24,345 nt of DNA from a virus: positions 1-24,345 of the IMG/VR virus record IMGVR_UViG_3300028194_000423; one strand, written 5' to 3'. Positions 16,013 through 22,354 of the stretch are shown in pieces; the stretch's first letter is position 1, and every line of letters begins with the position of its first letter. The position numbers and the translations under genes are program-made. The notes under the pieces are model-generated. The model had not been told where the DNA came from, did not search any database, and saw nothing but the letters and a program-made list of their open reading frames with translations.

Positions 16013-16570
16013 ATGAACGCATTTATATACGACAGTGAGGGAACTTTATTCATCCGTAAACCAAACGGACTTGAATACAATTACGATTCTGTAGACAAAC
16101 CAGCTTTTGATTTCGATTTTGATGTTATCATTTATGATGATATAGAAGTTAAAATATTAAACTACGAAGATGGTCTAGACTTTGACCGTCAACAAAAAAC
16201 TGCACTTACAAAAGAAGAGTGTGAAATGATTGAACAATATATTGAGAATAGTGAACCGCCTATAGGTCACAGTCTTAATGCACAATACATAAACAATCTT
16301 TATAGAACAACTAAAGAATTCATCGACCAAGAATGTCAACAATATAACTTTGATAGTTTATCTGAAGTTACATATGCTGGTAGGGAAGGTTCAAATCATC
16401 CACATAGAAATAATGCTCGAAGAGCAATGGAGTTTGCAGATGCAGTTAATTCTGTTCTAGACCAACTAGTTCAAGAAATCCAATCTACTAGAGAAGACTT
16501 CTTAAAGGAATATGATTCTTATGAGAGTGAATTACCTAGTCCATATACGCCAGAAGATACTAGGCCATAG
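16013..16570 (+). CDS. Putative tail-fibre-assembly-like protein
   Basis: 185 residues, SD GAGGA at 16000-16004. The N-terminal half is acidic and aromatic (MNAFIYDSEGTLFIRKPNGL; FDFDFDVIIYDDIE). Residues about 104-160 (TTKEFIDQECQQYNFDSLSE, then VTYAGREGSNHPHRNNARRA and MEFADAVNSVLDQLVQEI) follow the pattern of C-terminal domains in phage fibre-assembly/DUF4376-like proteins: a helix, a -Y-xxxxSxxxYA- segment, then a long helix with A-x-x-xx-W/V. That resemblance is only by pattern. If right, the protein would be a chaperone or accessory for a fibre encoded nearby. It begins 30 nt after the glycosyltransferase stop and sits in the same apparent operon. Confidence 0.45.
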   Translation: MNAFIYDSEGTLFIRKPNGLEYNYDSVDKPAFDFDFDVIIYDDIEVKILNYEDGLDFDRQQKTALTKEECEMIEQYIENSEPPIGHSLNAQYINNLYRTTKEFIDQECQQYNFDSLSEVTYAGREGSNHPHRNNARRAMEFADAVNSVLDQLVQEIQSTREDFLKEYDSYESELPSPYTPEDTRP

Positions 16571-16573
16571 TCA

Positions 16574-17278
16574 ATGGATTTAAACGTTGAGTTAGAGTTC
16601 ATCAAAGAACCTTTCCATATCAAAGATATGCCTTTGAAAAAAGTATACGTTTTAGACGATTACTTATCTACAACAATGCATCATTGTATTGATGATAAAA
16701 TAACTAGAAATGCTTTTTGGGGAAAAAGTAATCAAGTAAACTCAAACAGTCCTACAGGATTACCTCATCATAGTTTTTGGGGAGCAGGTTTCTTCAGAGG
16801 CCATGACCAAGAAATAGAACATGATATGGAACCCAAAAAAACATATCTTATGAGATGGTTTAATAGAAAGTTACAAACCGACTTTGGATTTATGTGGGAG
16901 AGATTTCAATACTTTGGTTTGAATTCTCAGACTCAAGGACTAGAGGGAACAACACATGCAGATTGTGAACCTCAAGATGATTGGAATCTTTCATTTTTAT
17001 ATTATCCAAATAAATTTTGGAATGATTCTTGGGGGGGTTCTTTAAGAATGTATGATAAAATGCAACAAGGAATACACGGAAGAGCAGACCATATTAAAAA
17101 TCATCAAGTTGCAGAAGTGTATTTTAAACCTAATAGATTATTAATATTTGATGGAAGAATACCACATGGTGCAGACGCACCCAAACCAGCTGCAAAGTAT
17201 ATGGATAGACGTTCTTTGGTTATAAGAGGGGACGAAATTAGTCTAAGGACTTTATGGGGTGAAGATGCCTACGATTGA
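16574..17278 (+). CDS. 2OG-Fe(II) oxygenase, prolyl-hydroxylase-like
   Basis: 234 residues. The double-stranded beta-helix core is visible: THADCEPQDDWNLSFLYYPN gives the H128-x-D130 iron pair. It is followed by WGGSLRMYD, then KPNRLLIFDGRIPHGADAPK with the distal iron ligand H198. The 2-oxoglutarate-binding Arg is in DRRSLVI (R212 or R213). Spacing matches the P4H-like 2OG-Fe(II) dioxygenase class, which hydroxylates side chains (often Pro) using O2 and 2-oxoglutarate. Substrate cannot be deduced. The start is 4 nt after the previous stop with only a weak SD, and the 3' end overlaps the next gene by 14 nt, indicating a coupled operon. T4-like marine phages often carry such enzymes, mostly of unknown function. 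Confidence 0.8.
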   Translation: MDLNVELEFIKEPFHIKDMPLKKVYVLDDYLSTTMHHCIDDKITRNAFWGKSNQVNSNSPTGLPHHSFWGAGFFRGHDQEIEHDMEPKKTYLMRWFNRKLQTDFGFMWERFQYFGLNSQTQGLEGTTHADCEPQDDWNLSFLYYPNKFWNDSWGGSLRMYDKMQQGIHGRADHIKNHQVAEVYFKPNRLLIFDGRIPHGADAPKPAAKYMDRRSLVIRGDEISLRTLWGEDAYD

Positions 17279-18164
17279 ATTTACATGTTATGATAAAGAA
17301 ACCACAGAGAATTGGAAACCAGTTCTAGCAAAGAAACTAGTTCCCGATTGGTGGAAGACTATGAAAGTTCAAGAGAATGTTCGTGGTCATAAAACTCAGA
17401 CTATAAGGTCATGTCCTGCTATGGATGACTGGTTAAAGACTGGGTGGTATCTTTGTGCAAAGAAAGACATGAAAGTATTTGTAAGTGAACATTCTAGTAA
17501 ATCAAGAACAGACCCACAAGACAGACTTTCATCACCAACACATCCAGCTGGACAAGCAGGTCATCAATTTACTTACTTATCTAAAGAAGATGCACCAACA
17601 AAAGATGCATTCAAAATGAAAGCACCATGGAATATTATTACTCCGCCAGGCTATTCTTGTCTATACCTAGACCCCTTTCTATTTCAAAATAAGTATTTTG
17701 CAACATGGCAAGGTATGATTGATACAGATGCATTTAATGTGAATATGGATAACTCTCAGATTATTTTCTATCCTAAAACGAATAAAGACTTTACAATTAA
17801 AGCTGGAACACCATTGGTTCAAATCATTCCATACAGAAGAGAAGATTGGACAGCATCATATATAACTTATGACAATAAATCGTGGCAAGAAAATAGGTCA
17901 GTTAGAACTACTCATAGAGTAGGTGAAGATGGTGGTAAGTTAAAAACAATGGATGAGTGGAATAGGTCACCCGAACTTAGAGAAGAGAAGAGGCATATCG
18001 AAGGAATGGCAGGTGCCTATAGAAGAATTAAGTATTGGAATGAGAAGGGAAGAATGTTTAAAGAAGAGAATCCACCACCCGAGTGTCCTATGCATAATCC
18101 CGATTTAGTAGAACATAAAGCAGAAGTGCAGTTGGATTTATTTGGAGACCAAGATGACAGTTAG
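17265..18164 (+). CDS. Conserved phage protein of unknown function
   Basis: 299 residues from ATG 17265, preferred over GTG 17259 because GGGG (17256-17259) then sits at SD distance. I do not recognise a named domain. Visible are many Trp residues (VPDWWKTM, WLKTGWYL), a CPAMDDW segment and a beta-rich middle: APWNIITPPGYSCLYLDPFL, GMIDTDAFNVN, and TIKAGTPLVQIIPYRREDW. The last of these reads like a small beta-barrel or cupin-type fold. A charged helical C-terminus carries ECPMHNPD. It overlaps the oxygenase genes on both sides (14 nt upstream, 11 nt downstream), so it is likely co-produced with them and may be a partner or a third enzyme. No function is claimed. Confidence 0.75.
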   Translation: MPTIEFTCYDKETTENWKPVLAKKLVPDWWKTMKVQENVRGHKTQTIRSCPAMDDWLKTGWYLCAKKDMKVFVSEHSSKSRTDPQDRLSSPTHPAGQAGHQFTYLSKEDAPTKDAFKMKAPWNIITPPGYSCLYLDPFLFQNKYFATWQGMIDTDAFNVNMDNSQIIFYPKTNKDFTIKAGTPLVQIIPYRREDWTASYITYDNKSWQENRSVRTTHRVGEDGGKLKTMDEWNRSPELREEKRHIEGMAGAYRRIKYWNEKGRMFKEENPPPECPMHNPDLVEHKAEVQLDLFGDQDDS

Positions 18165-18861
18165 ATTAGCATTCCCTACATTTATATTTGAAAGAGATGT
18201 ACTTGACAAAAAGTATGGTAATGCTTCAGTATCAAAAGAATACTTAACATCCCTTAAGAATGAGATGGATGCATGGAGACAAAGAGACCCAAAAGGTAGA
18301 CAAATATCAAACAGATATACTGGTTGGCAGTCTCAAGATGGTGTAGAAAAACATCCAGCCTTTCAAAAGATTATTAGATGTATTGAAGCTGCATTGAGAG
18401 ATGAAGTGCAACAATTCTTTAGAGTTCATCCCGACGATTCACAAATCAAAATAGATAATACATGGGCAAACATAAATGATAAAGGTGCATGGAATACACC
18501 ACATTTACACAATGGTTGTTGGTATAGTGGAGTCTTTTACGTACATGGAGACGGTGATGAAGGTAACCTTCAACTAATCAATACAGACCCGAAGGTAGTT
18601 GCAGACCATCCTACTAACGCTAGAATGCACGAGAGTATGGGATATGGGCCTGTTACTGGAAGACTTATAATGTTTCCTAGTGGTGCAATGCATATGGTAG
18701 AACCCAATCCTACAGACAAAGAAAGATACTCAATTTCATTCAATTGTAGAGTACAACAAATAACAAATAGTCGTGAAAGAAGAGACCCTCAAGGGAATCC
18801 ACCTCATGAGAATGAATTTACTTTTGAATTAGATGAATTAGGCAACCCCACACTGAACTAA
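18154..18861 (+). CDS. 2OG-Fe(II) oxygenase (2OG-FeII_Oxy_5 type)
   Basis: 235 residues from ATG 18154; GGAG at 18144-18147 is the SD, so the upstream TTG at 18142 is not the start. It begins TVRLAFPTFIFERDV. The core reads WANINDKGAWNTPHLHNGCW, YSGVFYVHGDGDEGNLQLIN, RLIMFPSGAMHMVEPNPTDK, ERYSISFNCRV. This is the layout of the family often called putative 2OG-Fe(II) oxygenase (TIGR02466-like): H117-x-H119 region, SGVFYV, FPSxxxHxVxPN with H180, and R191 for 2-oxoglutarate. It belongs to a different subfamily from the oxygenase at 16574, so this is not a tandem duplication. Probable hydroxylase; substrate unknown. It overlaps the previous gene by 11 nt. Confidence 0.82.
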   Translation: MTVRLAFPTFIFERDVLDKKYGNASVSKEYLTSLKNEMDAWRQRDPKGRQISNRYTGWQSQDGVEKHPAFQKIIRCIEAALRDEVQQFFRVHPDDSQIKIDNTWANINDKGAWNTPHLHNGCWYSGVFYVHGDGDEGNLQLINTDPKVVADHPTNARMHESMGYGPVTGRLIMFPSGAMHMVEPNPTDKERYSISFNCRVQQITNSRERRDPQGNPPHENEFTFELDELGNPTLN

Positions 18862-18865
18862 AATC

Positions 18866-18873
18866 TCTAAATA
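18866..18873 (+). promoter_or_regulatory. Late promoter box TCTAAATA
   Basis: Variant late box whose first base is exactly 13 nt before ATG 18879, the same geometry as at 3645 and 7333. There is no SD for the downstream gene, so a leaderless message is predicted. Confidence 0.5.
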
Positions 18874-18878
18874 GTAGT

Positions 18879-19139
18879 ATGGAACTTACTATCACACCTT
18901 ACATACTTTGGAATATCGTTACAGTATTTGTTATCGTACCTATTGGCTTTCTTCTTAGAAACACACTTCAAGAGGTGTCACGACAGGGTATTCTACTCAA
19001 CAAGACTCGTGAAGAGATAGCAAAAGACTATGTCACACGTGAAGAGATTGAGAGAGACATGGCAAAGTTGATAGACCAATTAAACCGTATCTCAGACAAA
19101 ATAGACAAACTTACCACAAAGACTTATTTCCAAGAATAA
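18879..19139 (+). CDS. Small membrane protein with coiled-coil tail
   Basis: 86 residues. Residues about 8-27 (YILWNIVTVFVIVPIGFLL) form one transmembrane helix. The rest is charged and helical: EVSRQGILLNKTREEIAKDY, VTREEIERDMAKLIDQLNRI and DKIDKLTTK, with heptad-like spacing of I/L. Similar one-TM plus coiled-coil proteins with YVTxEExxxDMxxxxxxxxxLxxKIDxL are common in marine T4-like phages near structural genes, function unknown. The layout would also suit an inner-membrane spanin-like or holin-accessory protein, but no outer-membrane lipoprotein partner is seen. It is preceded by a late box 13 nt upstream and lacks an SD. Confidence 0.7.
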   Translation: MELTITPYILWNIVTVFVIVPIGFLLRNTLQEVSRQGILLNKTREEIAKDYVTREEIERDMAKLIDQLNRISDKIDKLTTKTYFQE

Positions 19140-19145
19140 AAAACG

Positions 19146-19153
19146 CATAAATA
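19146..19153 (+). promoter_or_regulatory. Late promoter box CATAAATA
   Basis: Fits NATAAATA and lies ahead of gene 13. Predicted initiation 13 nt from the first base of the box is at 19159, the first base after the left arm of the hairpin described at 19150-19175. Confidence 0.65.
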
Positions 19154-19175
19154 GTATTAAACAGGAAATACTATT
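19150..19175 (+). promoter_or_regulatory. Perfect 9-bp hairpin holding the gene 13 SD in its loop
   Basis: AATAGTATT (19150-19158) and AATACTATT (19167-19175) are exact inverted repeats. The 8-nt loop AAACAGGA contains the SD, and the ATG of gene 13 follows immediately. Only transcripts reading through from upstream would contain both arms. Confidence 0.7.
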
Positions 19176-19991
19176 ATGGCACAACCCAATTCAAAAGCAA
19201 CCCTCAAGGAGTATGTCAAGAGAAAACTAGGCGCACCTGTGTTGGAAATCAACGTTGATGACGACCAGTTTGATGATAGGCTTGATGAAGGTCTTCAATA
19301 CTTTAGAGAATACTGCTATGATGGTAGTATCAAAACCTATTTAAAACATCAACTTACACAAAATCAGATAGATTCATTCAAGTCAGATGAATCACATTCA
19401 GCTGCCACAGCTGGTGGTCAAGTAATAAGTGGACAAACTTACAAAGAACAACAAAACTATCTCACTCTACCCGAACATGTGCTATCTGTTTTAAACATTT
19501 TACCATTCAACGACAAATCAAATCTTAATATGTTTGATTTGAGATATCAATTAAGATTGAATGACATGTACGACTTATCTTCAACTAATGTTTTACATTA
19601 TGAAATGGTGCAACAGAACCTTTCAATGATGAATAATATTCTAGTTGGAAGAACACCTATAAGATACAACATGCATTCTAATAGATTATATCTAGATTTA
19701 GATGCATCTAGTTTAACAGCTGGTGAATACTTAATCATTGAATGTTACAGAAAGATTGACCCAACAGATATGACAGATGTCTATGACGATATATGGTTGA
19801 AGAAATATTGTACTGCATTAGTTAAGTATCAGTGGGGTGAAAACCTATCTAAGTTTTCGGGAATTGCATTACCTGGCGGAGTCACATTAGACGCTGCACA
19901 AATGAAGTCCGAAGCTCAAGAGGAAATTACAAGATTAGAAGAAGAGTCTAGACTGAATTTTGAAATGCCAGTCATGGACTTAATGGGATAA
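19176..19991 (+). CDS. 13: Neck protein gp13
   Basis: 271 residues (T4 gp13 is about 309). T4-like gp13 pattern: N-terminal YVKRKLGAPVLEINVDDDQF then DDRLDEGLQYFREYCYDGS; centre NYLTLPEHVLSVLNILPFND and MNNILVGRTPIRYNMHSNRL; C-terminal YDDIWLKKYCTALVKYQWGE, NLSKFSGIALPGGVTLDA and EAQEEITRLEEESR. gp13 forms the neck ring with gp14 on the portal side of the head and closes the filled head before tail joining. It is the first gene of the 13-17 operon, 4 nt before gene 14. Expression probably comes from the CATAAATA late box; the SD is AGGA at 19163-19166. Confidence 0.92.
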   Translation: MAQPNSKATLKEYVKRKLGAPVLEINVDDDQFDDRLDEGLQYFREYCYDGSIKTYLKHQLTQNQIDSFKSDESHSAATAGGQVISGQTYKEQQNYLTLPEHVLSVLNILPFNDKSNLNMFDLRYQLRLNDMYDLSSTNVLHYEMVQQNLSMMNNILVGRTPIRYNMHSNRLYLDLDASSLTAGEYLIIECYRKIDPTDMTDVYDDIWLKKYCTALVKYQWGENLSKFSGIALPGGVTLDAAQMKSEAQEEITRLEEESRLNFEMPVMDLMG

Positions 19992-19995
19992 AAAC

Positions 19996-20859
19996 ATGCC
20001 AACAAATGTATTTTTTAACCATGCAGTTAGTACTGAACAGATGTTATTTGAAGACATCGTTGTTGAGTCACTTAGAATGTATGGACACGAAACATTTTAC
20101 CTACCAAGAGAAATTGTAGAGGAAGATACTATCCTTGGTGAAGATGTGCAATCTAAATTTGGAGATGCATACTCAGTAGAAATGTACCTAGAAAATACAG
20201 ATGGATTTGAAGGTGATGGGGATTTAATGTCTAAGTTTGGTGTCTCAGTTAGGGATACTGCAACCTTTGTAATATCGCTAAGAACATGGGAAAGATTCAT
20301 TTCTCTTGATTCGAACCTTACAACATCATTAAGACCTAACGAGGGAGATTTAATTTACTTCCCTATGAGTGGTTCAATGTTTGAAATCAAATTTGTAGAA
20401 CATGAGAACCCATTCTATCAAGTCGGAAAATTATTTGTATTCAAATTACAATGTGAGTTGTTCGAATACAGTGGAGAGGATTTCGATACTGGAACAGTAG
20501 TAGACTTAGTAGAAAACGAACAGGCATATACAATCGAAATGGTTGTTTCAAATACAAGTGGAGAATTTACAATTCAAGAAGCTATAAAATACAGTGGAGC
20601 TGCAACTGGTGAAGTTATTGGTTGGACGCCAGGCGCATCAGACGAGATACGTAAACTTACTATCAAGGATGTTACAAGAACCCTTGCAGTTGGTGATACC
20701 TTAGTTGGTGCATCAAGTGGTAAGACAGTGGTCATAGAATCCATTACAGACGTTCTAACGTTTGCAAATGATGGTGATGCACAGAATAAAGACTTCGAAG
20801 ATAAAGCAGATGGATACCTAGACTTCTCAGAGACAAATCCATTTGGTGAGGTCACATAA
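19996..20859 (+). CDS. 14: Neck protein gp14
   Basis: 287 residues (T4 gp14 is 256). The conserved N-terminal half matches T4: VFFNHAVSTEQMLFEDIVVE, SLRMYGHETFYLPREIV, GEDVQSKFGDAYSVEMYLEN, EGDLIYFPMSGSMFEIKFVE and ENPFYQVGKLFVFKLQCELF. Residues about 180-255 are an inserted beta-type segment with GEFTIQEAIKYSGAATGEVI and DTLVGASSGKTVVIESI, not present in T4 gp14. The end, DYSETNPFGE-like (FSETNPFGEVT), resembles the T4 tail SPFDN. It is a head-closure/neck component acting with gp13. TAATG overlap with gene 15. Confidence 0.92.
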   Translation: MPTNVFFNHAVSTEQMLFEDIVVESLRMYGHETFYLPREIVEEDTILGEDVQSKFGDAYSVEMYLENTDGFEGDGDLMSKFGVSVRDTATFVISLRTWERFISLDSNLTTSLRPNEGDLIYFPMSGSMFEIKFVEHENPFYQVGKLFVFKLQCELFEYSGEDFDTGTVVDLVENEQAYTIEMVVSNTSGEFTIQEAIKYSGAATGEVIGWTPGASDEIRKLTIKDVTRTLAVGDTLVGASSGKTVVIESITDVLTFANDGDAQNKDFEDKADGYLDFSETNPFGEVT

Positions 20860-21935
20860 TGTTTGGTACATATTTTTATAATGAAACAATGAAGAGAGCT
20901 GTATCAATTTTTGGTACTCTTTTTAATAACATAACTGTTAAGAAAGTCAAGGCAGATGGAACTGTACTCACGGAACAAAAGGTACCCATAAGTTATGGGC
21001 CGAAACAAAAGTTCCTACAAAGACTAGCAGAAGATGCTGACCTTGGTGATGGTATGAGAACTGCAATCAGTATGCCTAGACTTGCATTCGAACTTACAGG
21101 GTTTGAATACGATGCAACAAGACAACAAAACAAACTAATTAGAAGTTCTAAATCACAACTAGAGAGTGCAGATACAGGAAAGAGAGGATTCCAGTATCAA
21201 CCAGCACCATATAATTTAACATTTAGTCTATCGATTCTTGCAAAGAACATGAACGATGCACTACAAATAGTAGAACAAATACTACCATATTTCCAACCCG
21301 AATACACAGTTACCATGAAGATGATTGACTCTATGGTTGATTACAGAGACGTACCTATCATTCTAGGTTCTGTAACAATGGAAGACCAATACGAAGGTTC
21401 ATTCGAAGAAAGACGTGTGATTGAGTACACATTAGAGTTTACTATGAAGTTATATTTCTTCGGCCCAGTATATACTGGTGAAGTTATTAAGAATGTTATT
21501 GAAAGAACATACATATCAGACGGAGTGCAAGGTCAAGTTAAGACTGCAAGTGGTCTATTCACTACCAGTGAGATAGACGGTAGTGGACTGGTTAAAGAAG
21601 TCAAACATTACGAACCAGCCTTTGGAGAAACAACCTCAACTGCAGTATCTTCATCCACTACAATCTCTTTTGCAACGGCTATAAATACTAAGATAAGTGC
21701 AAACGATGAAGTATTCGGTACGAACTTAGCAACGAATCCAACTATAGCTTCGATTGCTGAGGATAAAAAGAGTATTGTTGTATCAAGTGCAGTGACATTA
21801 GATGCAAAAACTAAACTTAAATTTGTTGGTTCGGTTGACCCAACTGATACATTCGTCGTTGCAGAAACGGTAACATTTTATGATGATGGTTCTACAAGAA
21901 GCTTTGCAGACGATAGGACTACAGATGCGAGTTAA
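20859..21935 (+). CDS. 15: Tail sheath stabiliser / completion protein gp15
   Basis: 358 residues (T4 gp15 is 272). It matches T4 gp15 through MFGTYFYNETMKRAVSIFGT, VPISYGPKQKFLQRL, YQPAPYNLTFSLSILAKNMN, QIVEQILPYFQPEYTVTM and RRVIEYTLEFTMKLYFFGPV. gp15 forms the hexameric ring that caps the tail tube and sheath and joins the tail to the neck. After about residue 255 there is an extra beta-rich stretch (TTISFATAINTKISANDEVF to TKLKFVGSVDPTDTFVVAET) that T4 lacks in this form. A TATAAATA occurs inside the gene at 21680-21687; its use is uncertain. Gene 16 starts 2 nt after the stop. Confidence 0.92.
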   Translation: MFGTYFYNETMKRAVSIFGTLFNNITVKKVKADGTVLTEQKVPISYGPKQKFLQRLAEDADLGDGMRTAISMPRLAFELTGFEYDATRQQNKLIRSSKSQLESADTGKRGFQYQPAPYNLTFSLSILAKNMNDALQIVEQILPYFQPEYTVTMKMIDSMVDYRDVPIILGSVTMEDQYEGSFEERRVIEYTLEFTMKLYFFGPVYTGEVIKNVIERTYISDGVQGQVKTASGLFTTSEIDGSGLVKEVKHYEPAFGETTSTAVSSSTTISFATAINTKISANDEVFGTNLATNPTIASIAEDKKSIVVSSAVTLDAKTKLKFVGSVDPTDTFVVAETVTFYDDGSTRSFADDRTTDAS

Positions 21936-21937
21936 TA

Positions 21938-22354
21938 ATGACAAAAGACACGATAGATAAACAGTTAGATGATGTCTTAGACATTCATACTGAAATCAAA
22001 ACAGAAGTAGAAATACTTCCCAAAAAATTACCTACTGTTAAAGACAGGGGTGAATCAATAGTAAACGACTACAAATATGCAAGAGAAAATCTCTATGGTC
22101 TTGTAGAGCGTGGGCAAGATGCAATTGAAGGTATCTTAGATGTTGCAAAGGAAACAGAACATCCTCGTGCATATGAAGTTGCTGGACAACTACTTAAAAC
22201 GGTTGGTGATACTGCAGAAAAATTATTAGACGTGCAGAAGAAATTAAAAGAATTAGAAAAAGACGACGAAGAAAAAAGGATTGGAACACAACACAATCAT
22301 CTCTATGTCGGTTCAACATCTGAGTTGCAGAAATTTCTAAAGAAGAATAAGTAA
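21938..22354 (+). CDS. 16: Small terminase subunit gp16
   Basis: 138 residues (T4 gp16 is 164). It is almost wholly helical with the T4-like gp16 core YKYARENLYGLVERGQDAIE, GILDVAKETEHPRAYEVAGQ and LLKTVGDTAEKLLDVQKKLK, and a C-terminal YVGSTSELQKFLKK motif that is typical of the family. It forms a multimeric ring, recognises DNA for packaging and stimulates the gp17 ATPase. The 3' end overlaps gene 17 by one base (TAATG at 22352-22356), which fits matched production of the two subunits. Confidence 0.92.
   Translation: MTKDTIDKQLDDVLDIHTEIKTEVEILPKKLPTVKDRGESIVNDYKYARENLYGLVERGQDAIEGILDVAKETEHPRAYEVAGQLLKTVGDTAEKLLDVQKKLKELEKDDEEKRIGTQHNHLYVGSTSELQKFLKKNK

Noticed and set aside
18142-18153. 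TTG start for the second oxygenase and GTG 17259 for the gene before it
   Set aside because: Nearby ATGs at 18154 and 17265 have well-spaced SDs and give family-like N-termini.
18879-19139. Calling this protein an inner-membrane spanin
   Set aside because: The layout fits loosely, but there is no outer-membrane lipoprotein gene overlapping or following it and no lysis gene nearby.
21680-21687. TATAAATA inside gene 15 (and 23418-23425 inside gene 17) as promoters
   Set aside because: Perfect boxes, but deep in coding DNA and hundreds of bases from the next start. In an AT-rich sequence chance matches are expected; no further support.
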